Shown: positions 1 to 7,219 of the stretch, one piece after another
How positions within the stretch are numbered: the first letter of the stretch is position 1
Layout: each line of letters opens with the position of its first letter
Assembly: GCF_900103265.1 (NCBI RefSeq)
Contig: NZ_FMWX01000014.1
Coordinates: 1-32,285 of the forward strand
Length of the DNA: 32,285 nt
Source: Sphingomonas sp. NFR15
Lineage (GTDB): Bacteria; Pseudomonadota; Alphaproteobacteria; Sphingomonadales; Sphingomonadaceae
Direction of reading: 5' to 3'
Program-made: the position numbers and the translations under genes
Notes under the pieces: model-generated
What the model saw: the letters and a program-made list of their open reading frames with translations, nothing else
Told to the model about the DNA's origin: nothing
Databases searched by the model: none

Positions 1-16
1 CTAGAGCAGATTCCGT

Positions 17-963
17 TCAGTACGCATCGTAGCCTGCGGCTGCGAAGTAGTTGGCGCACTCTGCCGGCGTGAAGGTATCGATGGCGGCGCCGATAGCGCT
101 GGTGAGGTCGCCGACGGTGCGAGCGGCGGCTTTGCGCAGGAGCGCCTTGAGTTTGGCAAAAGCGTTCTCGATCGGGTTGAAGTCGGGCGAGTAGGGCGGG
201 AGGAAGAGCAGTCGAGCGCCCTTCGCCTTGATCGCACCGCGTGCAGCGGCGCTCTTGTGAGCTGGCAGATTGTCCAGGATCACGACGTCGCCGGACCTGA
301 GCGTCGGGGCGCGCGCGCGGGTGACCCATGCCTCGAACCACGCCCCGGTCATCGGTCCATCGATGACGAGCGGCGCAGTCATGCCTGAGAGCCGCAGCCC
401 ACCGACGAACGTGGTCGTCATCCAGTGGCCGTGTGGCACGGCCATGCGGAGCCGCTCACCACGGGGAGCGCGTCCATACCGACGCGCCATCTTGGTGCTG
501 GCGCCTGTCTCGTCCACGAAGATCAGCGTTTCGGGATCGAGGTCGAGTTGGCCGTCGAACCATGCCTCGCGCGCGCTCAGGACGTCGGGGCGATCCTGCT
601 CTTGCGCGTGGCCGGTCTTTTTTTGCGCGTGTGATGGTGACGCGCAAAGAAGCGCCAGAGCGTCGGTACTGCCACCGCGATCCCCTCAGCCGCCAGCATC
701 GCGCGCAATTCGGCAAGGGTGATGTCAGGCGCCGCCTCATGCAGCGCCCAGATCCGCGCCGCGCTCGCCTCGGTCTTTGCCGAGCGCGTGTCGCCGCCTT
801 GGGGCTTGGCGGCGGGCTTGCCATGGTCGCGATGAAGCGCCGTCCACCGCACCGCGCTGGCCGCGCTCACCCCGAAGCGCCTCGCCGCGGCACGACGCGA
901 CATGCCTCCCGAAACGGCACCAACCACCCGCTCGCGCAGATCCATCGACAAGGGCTTGCCCAT
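17..963 (-). CDS. IS630-family transposase, two frames joined by a -1 shift
   Basis: This is a DDE transposase that cuts and pastes the element into TA sites. The upstream frame (963 to 577) starts MGKPLSMDLRERVV and holds the helix-turn-helix DNA-binding region (RRAAARRFGVS). The downstream frame holds the catalytic domain: first Asp in IFVDET, second Asp in VVILDNLPAHK, and Glu in PDFNPIENAF, in the usual spacing. The downstream frame stays open upstream of its first ATG (517) as far as the A-run at 618-624. A net -1 shift there gives a continuous product of roughly 315 residues, the normal family length. Split IS630 transposases expressed by frameshifting are well known. A one-base sequencing error in the A-run is the alternative. 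Confidence 0.85.
616..624 (-). other. A7 slippery run joining the transposase frames
   Basis: On the minus strand the sequence is CGC followed by seven A and GA. The upstream frame reads CGC AAA AAA AGA and ends at a TGA 577-579. The catalytic frame reads AAA AAG ACC and continues as KTGHAQEQDRPDV into the DDE domain. The frames differ by -1, and a homopolymer A-run is a typical place for ribosomal or transcriptional slippage. Confidence 0.65.
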
Positions 964-1090
964 ATGCCCGGCCTCCTGTCCCGGAAGCACGACTCAATCA
1001 GACTTCAGACCGCTTGGGAATCCTCAACGATTCACGTCGCGCGGAAATTGCTCTAGCGCTGTCGATTTCATCTTACGGTCGAACCGGTAG

Positions 1091-1297
1091 CTATGGCTCG
1101 AGCAAGTCGAGATGGCTGACGCCTAGCGCCAAGGCGATTTCGTTCACCGTGACGACCGTGGGATTGCGCTTTCCTCGCTCTAAATCGCTGAGATATTGCT
1201 GACTTAGCCCCGACAGCTCCGCGAGTTGCTCCTGCGTATAACCCCGCGCTTTGCGGATTCGGGCGCAATTATCGCCAACAAGTTTCCGCATATCCAC
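1091..1297 (-). CDS. Small XRE/Cro-type helix-turn-helix regulator
   Basis: This 68-residue protein is almost only a DNA-binding domain. RKARGYTQEQLAELSGLSQQ supplies the first helices and the turn, and YLSDLERGKRNPTVVTV is the classic recognition-helix region of the HTH_3 (Cro/C1, XRE) family. A second possible start is Met3. There is no room for a sensor or oligomerisation domain, so it probably acts as a simple dimeric repressor. It is read away from the ECF sigma gene with about 90 bp between them, so it could control the shared promoter region and itself. Its 3' end lies 37 bp from the right end of the IS630 element, which has not broken the gene. Confidence 0.85.
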   Translation of the reverse strand: MDMRKLVGDNCARIRKARGYTQEQLAELSGLSQQYLSDLERGKRNPTVVTVNEIALALGVSHLDLLEP

Positions 1298-1388
1298 GCG
1301 TAAAATTAATGGCGGGTATGCGCGAGCAGGTTTATCTACTATAATATGTAAATTGTCGTATCGTTTGGGATGTCGGGAGCTTACTTTG
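1298..1388. promoter_or_regulatory. Divergent AT-rich promoter region, XRE gene / ECF sigma gene
   Basis: This spacer is markedly more AT-rich than its surroundings. It holds a perfect -10-like hexamer TATAAT (1340-1345) on the plus strand, about 44 bp before the chosen sigma-factor start. No convincing TTGACA-like -35 is seen 17 bp upstream of it. GGGAG at 1375-1379 is a fair ribosome binding site for the ATG at 1389. The promoter reading is inference from composition and position. Confidence 0.45.
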
Positions 1389-1916
1389 ATGGGCTCGGAT
1401 CGAGAGATGGACCGCCTTGCAGGGCTCGATAGCGCGGGCCTACAGCAATTGGAGCAGCTGTATCGAAGTCACGCCGGGTGGCTCCGCGCTCTCGTAACGC
1501 ACCGCCTGCGCGCACAGCCGACCGATGTCGATGACATCGTCCAGGACGCGTGGCTCCGCGCCGCCGGCTGCGAGGTCGATAACATTCAGCACCCCAAAGC
1601 CTTCCTGTCGCAGACGGCGCTCAACCTGTTCCGCGACCGCAAGCGGCGCGAGGCGGTTCGCCAGCACTATCGAGAGGGCGTCACCGCTGACCATGGTCGC
1701 GGTGACCGGCACGGCCTGTCCGAGCAGGAGGCGGCTCTCGAACTTGAGCGGATCGTGCTCGACTTGCCGGAAAAGATGCGCGACGTCTTCGTGCTGAGCC
1801 GCTTCCGGCATATGAGCAATGCCGAGATCGCGACGACGCTCGGCATCTCAATCAAGACCGTGGAGTGGCGGATGGGTAAGGCGCTGGCACTGTGCATGAG
1901 CCGGCTGCGCGACTGA
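1389..1916 (+). CDS. ECF RNA polymerase sigma factor, FecI type
   Basis: This 175-residue protein has the two regions of an extracytoplasmic-function sigma factor. Region 2 is near residues 18-55 (LYRSHAGWLRALVTHRL then DVDDIVQDAWLRAAG), and region 4 is near 110-170 (LPEKMRDVFVLSRF, then SNAEIATTLGISIKTVEWRM, the -35-binding helix-turn-helix). The ATG at 1389 has GGGAG upstream. A longer open frame to 1251 runs through the promoter region and is unlikely to be used; Met at 1407 is an alternative. FecI-type factors are released by a FecR partner and switch on TonB-dependent uptake genes. The fecR-type gene follows 16 bp downstream, presumably co-transcribed. Confidence 0.9.
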   Translation: MGSDREMDRLAGLDSAGLQQLEQLYRSHAGWLRALVTHRLRAQPTDVDDIVQDAWLRAAGCEVDNIQHPKAFLSQTALNLFRDRKRREAVRQHYREGVTADHGRGDRHGLSEQEAALELERIVLDLPEKMRDVFVLSRFRHMSNAEIATTLGISIKTVEWRMGKALALCMSRLRD

Positions 1917-1932
1917 GCGGCGGCACGTACTC

Positions 1933-2898
1933 ATGAACGACAATGATGCGAGTGGCGGCGATGCGTTGACGCAGGCCGCGCACTGGTATGCGCGGTTGCA
2001 GACGCTGCCGGTATCGGCCCGGACGCTCGATCAATTCTTCGCGTGGCGGCGGGGTGAGGGGCATCGCGAGGCCTTCGACGCCGTCGATCGCCTTTACAGG
2101 GAGACCGGCAAACTCGCCGAGCGCCCCGCGATCGTCGCCGCTACCGAGCAGGCGATAACGCGATTTGCCGCTCCGCCCCGCCGACGGTATCCGTGGCCGG
2201 GGGCGATCGCTGCTGCAATTGTCGGCGTGGTTGCGGTCGGCTTCACGACCGTCGCGGTTTGGCCCTCTGGCGGCGAGCATTATGCGACCAGGATTGGCGA
2301 GCAGCGCACGATCAGGCTGGCCGATGGGTCGAAGCTGATGCTCGATACCGACACCGCGCTGATTGTCTCTTTCACCAAAGATGCGAGGCGCATTTCGCTC
2401 GCGCGGGGCCAAGCCTATTTCACGGTCGCGCATGATGCCGTGCGACCCTTCACCGTTGACGCTGGCGGCGCGAGCGTCCTCGCAATGGGCACACAGTTCG
2501 ATGTCCAGCGCAGTGGCGACCGGATCGACGTTACACTGATAGAGGGCAGGGTGCGGGTCAGCTCGGCGAGGCGGCCGGTCACGCAATTGCAACCCGGGCA
2601 GCGATTGGTCCTCGTCAGCTCGCGCATAAGCCCGGTGCAGGCGATAGATACCACGCCCATAACCGCGTGGACACGAGGCCGGATCGTGCTCGATGGCATG
2701 ACGCTCGAGCACGCAATCGCCGAGGTCAACCGCTACGTGAATACGCCGGTTCGACTCGGTGCGCGGCGCTTCGCCAACGCGCGGATCAGCGGCTCGGTTG
2801 AAACCGGCGACATCGGCAGTTTCACGACGGCGGTCACCGCAGTGCTGCCGCTCAAGGCGCAGGCCAACAGCGACGGATCGGTCACGCTACGCTCGTGA
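1933..2898 (+). CDS. FecR-family anti-sigma factor / signal transducer
   Basis: This 321-residue inner-membrane protein would hold or activate the ECF sigma factor encoded just upstream. The N-terminal cytoplasmic part (about 10-60) matches the DUF4880 region, including the pattern LDQFFAWRRGEGHREAFDAV. One membrane helix lies at about 89-110. A periplasmic FecR domain follows (ERRIRLADGS-like region, LARGQAYFTVAHD, MGTQFDVQR), and the C-terminal 70 residues resemble the DUF4974/STN-like domain (LEHAIAEVNRYVNTP). Such proteins normally receive a signal from the STN domain of a nearby TonB receptor. No receptor gene follows here: the frame ends at a strong terminator, and the nearest receptor is 20 kb away without an STN domain. 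Confidence 0.88.
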   Translation: MNDNDASGGDALTQAAHWYARLQTLPVSARTLDQFFAWRRGEGHREAFDAVDRLYRETGKLAERPAIVAATEQAITRFAAPPRRRYPWPGAIAAAIVGVVAVGFTTVAVWPSGGEHYATRIGEQRTIRLADGSKLMLDTDTALIVSFTKDARRISLARGQAYFTVAHDAVRPFTVDAGGASVLAMGTQFDVQRSGDRIDVTLIEGRVRVSSARRPVTQLQPGQRLVLVSSRISPVQAIDTTPITAWTRGRIVLDGMTLEHAIAEVNRYVNTPVRLGARRFANARISGSVETGDIGSFTTAVTAVLPLKAQANSDGSVTLRS

Positions 2899-2927
2899 AT
2901 ATGCCGATCGCGCAGATGTAAGAAACG

Positions 2928-2963
2928 GCTCGCATCGCCCGACGGATGCCGGGCGATGCGAGC
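2928..2963. terminator. Two-way terminator hairpin between fecR-type and mucR-type genes
   Basis: A perfect 14-bp inverted repeat, GCTCGCATCGCCCG at 2928-2941 and CGGGCGATGCGAGC at 2950-2963, encloses an 8-base loop. It sits between the stop of the fecR-type gene (2898) and that of the convergent MucR-type gene (2970), so it can serve both directions. No long T-tract follows, as is common in GC-rich alphaproteobacteria. Confidence 0.8.
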
Positions 2964-2969
2964 AAGAGG

Positions 2970-3500
2970 TCACGCGTTTTCAGCAGCCTTGCGCCGGGTG
3001 CGCTTCGCCGGGGTAGCGGCGGGCGCGGATTCCGCGCTCGCTTCGCCCGCGGCGGGCGTCGTTGCGCTATTGCGACCCTTGCGGCCGAGCCCGATCTTCT
3101 GCGCCATTGCGCGCCGGGCGAGCGAGTAATTCTCGGAGACCATCGGATAGTCGGGCCGGAGATTATAGCGCTCGCGGTACTGCACGTCGGTCAGGCCATG
3201 CGTCGAAAGATGACGGCGCAGCGTCTTGTACGGCTTGCCGTCGATCATCGAGATGATGTGATCCTTCGAGGCAAGCGACTTGCGCACGGAGACTGCCGGC
3301 GTGAACTCTTCCGCCGGAGCGGCTTCGCCGCCCGACGTGTCCGCTGCCGATGAACCCGAGCCGAGTTCGACGATCGTATTGTGCATGGTGCGCAGGAACG
3401 CCGGCACATCGTCAGCCGACACGCGGTTGTTCTGATTGCCAAGCCACGCGATCGTCAGTTCGGTGGCGAGTTCGACGGGGTTCAGGGTTTCTTCTTCCAT
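2970..3500 (-). CDS. MucR/Ros-family transcriptional regulator, Cys-poor finger
   Basis: This 176-residue protein matches the MucR/Ros family of small alphaproteobacterial DNA-binding regulators. The finger-like core is near residues 90-150: KDHIISMIDGKPYKTLRRHL, STHGLTDVQYRERY, then RPDYPMVSENYSLARRAMAQ and KIGLG. The N-terminal part (NPVELATELTIAWLGN) is the usual oligomerisation region, and the tail is Lys/Arg/Ala-rich. Ros proteins coordinate zinc by Cys and His, and many homologues keep a Cys before the DGK segment. Here that position is Ser-Met, while the His pair near RRHLSTH remains. ATG at 3500 was chosen because family similarity begins there, although the frame is open to 3815. It may regulate the transfer block or its own promoter. 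Confidence 0.85.
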   Translation of the reverse strand: MEEETLNPVELATELTIAWLGNQNNRVSADDVPAFLRTMHNTIVELGSGSSAADTSGGEAAPAEEFTPAVSVRKSLASKDHIISMIDGKPYKTLRRHLSTHGLTDVQYRERYNLRPDYPMVSENYSLARRAMAQKIGLGRKGRNSATTPAAGEASAESAPAATPAKRTRRKAAENA

Positions 3501-3659
3501 ATCAATATGTCCATATGTGTTGCTGCGATGTTTCGCTGCGACCAAGGGGATATCCAGTATCGGACGGCGCCGCTGTGACCGATAATCGCGATAAGCGCAA
3601 ATCTTCATTGATAGAAATATCTTCGGATGTGTGCTTACCGCGAACCTACCATAGCGTAA

Positions 3660-3830
3660 GCAACGTTCGTTGTCTTCCCCAGGCAACTTCGCGGCGGCCT
3701 CGACGAGAATGCCGAAGATCACCGCTCGATCGTCCTCAGCGAGATTGACCGGTCCGAACTTGGCGATGAGTCCAGCCAATTCAATGAAATGGCGGGCGCG
3801 ACCGCGGCGTTTCACCTACCAGACGCGCAT
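3660..3830 (-). pseudogene. traD: traD-like conjugation gene, nonsense-mutated and 3'-eroded
   Basis: From an ATG at 3830 the reading is MRVW, then a TAG stop (3816-3818), then VKRRGRARHFIELAGL, IAKFGPVNLAEDDRAVIFG and ILVEAAAKLPGEDNE. This strongly resembles the small TraD of alphaproteobacterial tra systems (pattern RTRHLIELGGLVxKxGLVxLxxDDRA). In family members the fourth-fifth residue region continues with a Gln or Lys, so one base change could have made the stop. Similarity ends near 3660, where the family would continue with a WRRRGKRAF-like tail. A GTG at 3815 could restart translation, but the C-terminus would still be unrelated. The family match is from memory, not a search. Confidence 0.5.
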
Positions 3831-3962
3831 ATCACGCAGTGCGCCGCGCGGGGCCATGCGGTTACGTGCCGCCCTCATACGTAGAGCTGATACCCGATCT
3901 AGGTTGCTGACATTTGCTTGAGAGCCGGCTCGGGAGGGGCGTCTTGGCGCCTGTACACGACA

Positions 3963-4055
3963 CTAAAGGCCGTCGGCCTGAATCCGGCTGTAGATCTCGA
4001 AGCGCGAAGAGTGTGCTGGCTCGGGCGCATATTCAGGACGATCCGGTGAGCGCAT
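3963..4055 (-). CDS. Possible 30-residue ORF downstream of the DUF2274 gene
   Basis: An ATG three bases after the DUF2274 stop opens a frame reading MRSPDRPEYAPEPAHSSRFE and ending in IYSRIQADGL. The tight spacing fits re-initiation by ribosomes finishing the upstream gene. The peptide is too short to place in a family. It may be the start of a gene lost by deletion, since the next 130 bp show no coding signal until the traD remnant. Confidence 0.25.
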   Translation of the reverse strand: MRSPDRPEYAPEPAHSSRFEIYSRIQADGL

Positions 4056-4058
4056 GAT

Positions 4059-4283
4059 CTAGCTTTTCGGACCAGCCTGTCGCATCTTGGTGAAACCGCG
4101 GTCGCTGTCGAGGAAGGCGCGAAGCATATAGGGGATAAGGTCGGACACCACTTCCCTCTGGCCGTAAGTATTTTCGTACAGAGCCGCGTAGTCCGCCAAT
4201 TCCGCGTTCAGATCCGGGCTGATGCTGATGGTCAGCTTCACAGGCGTTCGGTCGGGGATACGCGCGAGCTTGAGGTCTGGCAT
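4059..4283 (-). CDS. DUF2274-domain protein at the end of the trb operon
   Basis: This 74-residue protein begins MPDLKLARIPDRTPVKLTIS and continues SPDLNAELADYAALYENTYG, then REVVSDLIPYMLRAFLDSDR. That is the DUF2274 pattern found directly downstream of trbI in many alphaproteobacterial conjugation clusters. The predicted fold is short and helical, possibly ribbon-helix-helix-like at the start, but its role is unknown. It starts 11 bp after the trbI stop, so it is probably the last gene of the trb operon. ATG at 4283 was chosen over longer upstream starts because similarity begins there. Confidence 0.8.
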   Translation of the reverse strand: MPDLKLARIPDRTPVKLTISISPDLNAELADYAALYENTYGQREVVSDLIPYMLRAFLDSDRGFTKMRQAGPKS

Positions 4284-4293
4284 TTTTCGGTCC

Positions 4294-5493
4294 TTATTCT
4301 TTCCAGGGTGCGAGGATGAGATCCTTGTGAACGACCAACCGCACGGTCGCACCCGGCCGGATCGTGATCGTTGGTTGGACATCGAGAGTGCGCGAGGTGA
4401 GTTGATCGCCCGCGCGAGAGACATTCTGTTGGGTCGATTTGCGGATCGCCTGAACGAGGTCGCTCTCCCCCGTGACGGTCAGCTCGGAACCAACCCCGAG
4501 CAACGTGGATAGCGCCACGCCCTTGAGCAGCGCCCATGTGTGGAAGTCGACCTTGTCCTGCAGCCCGGCATAGCCCGACGCATCGGTCGCCGGCACGTTG
4601 TCGATTCTGACCGAGCTGCCATCGGGCAGCATGATCCGCTGCCACACGATCAGCGCGCGTTTCTGGCCGAACGCCACGACGCTGTCGTAACTGCCGATCA
4701 ACCGCGATCCTTGCGGAATGAGCAGGATACGGCCGGTGGGGCTGTCGAACACCTGGGAGGTTATTTGTGCCGTGACCAAGCCAGGCAGATCGGAACGAAG
4801 CCCCGTGATCAGGCTCGCGGAGATTACGCTGCCCGCGGAGAGCACATAGGGTGACGGCGCTGCGGTCAACGTGTGTGGGTTGACGTCGCCCGAGCGATCG
4901 AGCGTGTCAACGAATTGCGCCTTGCGGCTCTGCGCGTTCGGATCACGATCGGTGTCGGACGTGGACTTCGGCGCGGGATCTGTGGTGAGCGGCGGCGTCG
5001 GCGTGGCGGCCACCTCAGCAACGGCCGATGTCGATGCGGCACCGCGGCCCGCGACCAGGACCCCGGATTCACGCGCGGCCTTGAGCTCAGCGAGCTTGCG
5101 CTCGCGCTCCTGCGCGGCCTGCTGGGCCGATGGATCGCTGCCCGGACCGGTTTGCGTCACCATCCGGCGCTGGCTCTCGAGAATCGGTCGCCCAAGGTCT
5201 CCAGGCAGCGGCGGCCCGAGCTTTGGCACGTCACCGTAGGTCGCGGGCAGTCCGTTCAGGGCGTCGGCTGATGGCCGATTGCTCGGCTCCGACAATTCCT
5301 GGCGATCGGCAGCGGTGCTGAACACGCGCGGCTTCAACGCGATCCAGGCCACCGCCATCAGACTGACGGAGCCAAGCGCGGCGATGGCGATGATGACACC
5401 GCGACGAAACCGGATCGCGCGGGCGGGTATGCTCCGAATGGCGAAGGTCTCGGGATCGACCTTCGGTGGCGGAGGCGTGGCGTCCTCGCTCAT
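4294..5493 (-). CDS. trbI: TrbI, VirB10-like inner/outer membrane scaffold of the T4SS
   Basis: This 399-residue protein spans the periplasm and links the inner-membrane platform to the outer-membrane pore. After a short cytoplasmic N-terminus (MSEDATPPPPKVDPETF) there is one membrane helix at about 30-52 (GVIIAIAALGSVSLMAVAWIAL). A Pro/Ala/Ser-rich periplasmic linker follows, then the conserved VirB10 beta-barrel domain from about residue 190: SPYVLSAGSVISASLITGL, LPGLVTAQITSQVFDSPTG, ILLIPQGSRLIGSYDS, and near the end LTVRPGATVRLVVHKDL-like sequence. Its ATG overlaps the trbG stop as ATGA, so the two are translationally coupled. Length and domains look intact. Confidence 0.93.
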   Translation of the reverse strand: MSEDATPPPPKVDPETFAIRSIPARAIRFRRGVIIAIAALGSVSLMAVAWIALKPRVFSTAADRQELSEPSNRPSADALNGLPATYGDVPKLGPPLPGDLGRPILESQRRMVTQTGPGSDPSAQQAAQERERKLAELKAARESGVLVAGRGAASTSAVAEVAATPTPPLTTDPAPKSTSDTDRDPNAQSRKAQFVDTLDRSGDVNPHTLTAAPSPYVLSAGSVISASLITGLRSDLPGLVTAQITSQVFDSPTGRILLIPQGSRLIGSYDSVVAFGQKRALIVWQRIMLPDGSSVRIDNVPATDASGYAGLQDKVDFHTWALLKGVALSTLLGVGSELTVTGESDLVQAIRKSTQQNVSRAGDQLTSRTLDVQPTITIRPGATVRLVVHKDLILAPWKE

Positions 5494-6410
5494 GCGCGCT
5501 TGCCTTTCCGTGGTGCGCGGTCTTCGGCGACGCGATCGATGCGGACGATCTGCTGCTTCTTGGTGCCGAGCCGAAGTTCGGCCACGTCGAAGATGCGGTC
5601 GATCACGTAGAAACGACCGCGCGCACGGTAGTTTGCAAGCTCGGCTTCTCCGCCCGCGCCGATGATGAAGAATGGCGGCGCCTCTCCGACCGCGGTGCTC
5701 GCCGGGAACTCGATGAACGTCTGCCGGCCGTCGTCGAACGCGCGTAAAGGGCGCCATGCGGGCTGATCACCGCTGATGGCGTAGTTGAAATGCAGGTTAT
5801 CGACCGAGAGCCCCGCCGAGACCGGTGCGGTCGCGGCGGCCTGCTCGGCTGCCCGGCGCAGTGCGATCAATTGGTCCGCCGGGTAGGTCCACGACAGCGC
5901 CGCCATAGCGGTTCGCGCGGTGGCGGTAAGCTGGATGTGATAGCTCCGCCGGTCGGTGGTGATGACGAGGTTGGTGGCGAGGTCCGACGCGAACGGCTTG
6001 ACCAAGATATGCGTCCGCTTCCCGGCGCCGCTGCCGCTACTCGTATCCCCAATCACCCAACGCGCGGTGTCGCCCGCGGCAACCGCGACGAGGCTCTCGC
6101 CGGGCTGGAGCGCGACGTCGGTCACCGCGCCCGGCGCTGTGTAGACTTGGTAGATCGCGCCATCCGCGAAGGGGAAAACCTGAACGGCGTTCACGAACCC
6201 CTGCCGCAGTGGTTCTTGCGTTGCCGCCTGGTTGGCTGCAGCGACGCGCGCCACGTTGACGCTGATCGGACGTTTGGTGCGGACGAGGCCGGCTGGAGGC
6301 TTCGAAGCGGGGGCTGTGGCGGGCGGGGCGACCGGCGGCGAGACCTTCGGGGGTGGGACAATCTGCGCGGTCGCGAGGGCGAGGGCCGCGCTGGCAAGGA
6401 TGAGATTCAT
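5490..6410 (-). CDS. trbG: TrbG, VirB9-like outer-membrane core protein of the T4SS
   Basis: This 306-residue exported protein has a short signal peptide (MNLILASAALALATAQ), then a Pro-rich stretch. The VirB9 N-domain follows (FPFADGAIYQVYTAPGAVTD, LQPGESLVAVAAGDTARW), then HILVKPFASDLATNLVITTD and RRSYHIQLTATA. The C-terminal domain includes NLHFNYAISGDQPAWRPLRA and FIEFPAS. VirB9/TrbG proteins pair with TrbI and form the outer-membrane ring. It overlaps trbF upstream and trbI downstream by four bases each. No anomaly was seen. Confidence 0.93.
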   Translation of the reverse strand: MNLILASAALALATAQIVPPPKVSPPVAPPATAPASKPPAGLVRTKRPISVNVARVAAANQAATQEPLRQGFVNAVQVFPFADGAIYQVYTAPGAVTDVALQPGESLVAVAAGDTARWVIGDTSSGSGAGKRTHILVKPFASDLATNLVITTDRRSYHIQLTATARTAMAALSWTYPADQLIALRRAAEQAAATAPVSAGLSVDNLHFNYAISGDQPAWRPLRAFDDGRQTFIEFPASTAVGEAPPFFIIGAGGEAELANYRARGRFYVIDRIFDVAELRLGTKKQQIVRIDRVAEDRAPRKGKRA

Positions 6411-7216
6411 TGACGTGACTCCGAGGCGGGCTGCGCGGGCGCAACGACATTGGGATCAAGGGGTGCGCCGAGCGGCAGGTTGGTTGCGACCGGCGGCGAT
6501 GGAGTCGGTGGCGACGGTCGCGGCGGCATTGGCGGATCGAGTTCGCGGCTCCAGTCGATCGCATCGACGTAGACGCCGAGGGGATTTCGGCGGAGCGTGT
6601 CGGCGTCGCTCGGTGGCTTGATCACGACCGTGAGTATCGCGGTCCAGCGCGACGTTCCTGCCTCGCTACCACGCTCATAGGCGGACTCGGTCCATTTTAC
6701 CTGGAACGAGCGGTCCGATGCCCGCACCACGCTGGTGACCTGCACCGACACGGTCCGTTCGCCGATATTGGCGAAAGGATCGGCGGCGCGTGCGTAGTCG
6801 CCGAGGAACTGGCTCCCGCGCTTGGTCGTGAAATCATAGGCGTCGAGCCAATCCTGGCGAACCAACACGGGATCGAGCGAACGGCCGCGGACGTTCGCGA
6901 TGAAGCGCGATAGATGCCATGCGATCTGCGGGTCGGTCGGATGATAGCCAGCCTCGGCCTTGGTGATGGCGCGCGCTTCCCCGAGCCGATCGACCTCGAC
7001 GACATACGGCGTGACGCGGCTTTGGGTCGATTGCCACACCAAGCCGGACGCAAGACCGCCGCTCAACGCGAGGCAGCCGAACGCCATCAGGCGCCAGTTG
7101 CGCGCCTGAACGCGGGCGGAGCCGATCCGCTCGTCCCAAACCTGGCCGGCGCGTTGATACGGCGTCTCGGCTTGCGGGGTTCGTCCATATCGTTGGACAC
7201 TTCGTTTGAAGGTCAT
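6407..7216 (-). CDS. trbF: TrbF, VirB8-like assembly factor of the T4SS
   Basis: This 269-residue protein is anchored by one N-terminal membrane helix at about 44-66 (LMAFGCLALSGGLASGLVW). A periplasmic VirB8/NTF2-like domain follows: VTPYVVEVDRLGEARAI, IAWHLSRFIANVRGRSLD, FLGDYARAADPFANIG and LGVYVDAIDWSREL. The last 40 residues are Pro-rich. VirB8 proteins nucleate the channel and contact VirB9 and VirB10 homologues, encoded next in the operon. The start lies 3 bp from the trbL stop and the end overlaps the trbG ATG. Confidence 0.92.
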   Translation of the reverse strand: MTFKRSVQRYGRTPQAETPYQRAGQVWDERIGSARVQARNWRLMAFGCLALSGGLASGLVWQSTQSRVTPYVVEVDRLGEARAITKAEAGYHPTDPQIAWHLSRFIANVRGRSLDPVLVRQDWLDAYDFTTKRGSQFLGDYARAADPFANIGERTVSVQVTSVVRASDRSFQVKWTESAYERGSEAGTSRWTAILTVVIKPPSDADTLRRNPLGVYVDAIDWSRELDPPMPPRPSPPTPSPPVATNLPLGAPLDPNVVAPAQPASESRQ

Positions 7217-7219
7217 CGA

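Larger units (their letters stand above)
4..1053 (-). mobile_element. IS630-family insertion sequence, complete
   Basis: The two ends are imperfect inverted repeats. The left end reads GAGCAGATTCCG from position 4, and the right end read inward from 1053 is GAGCAATTTCCG, so 10 of the first 12 bases agree. Each end is flanked by a TA dinucleotide (2-3 and 1054-1055), the target duplication typical of the IS630/Tc1/mariner superfamily. The element is 1050 bp, a normal IS630 length, and holds one transposase gene split over two frames. It lies 37 bp beyond the stop codon of the XRE regulator gene. Both ends being present suggests a fairly recent insertion. Confidence 0.88.

Noticed and set aside
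1251..1388. Extended start of the ECF sigma gene
   Set aside because: The added 46 residues run through the divergent promoter and over the XRE gene; the ATG at 1389 has a ribosome binding site and starts at family similarity.
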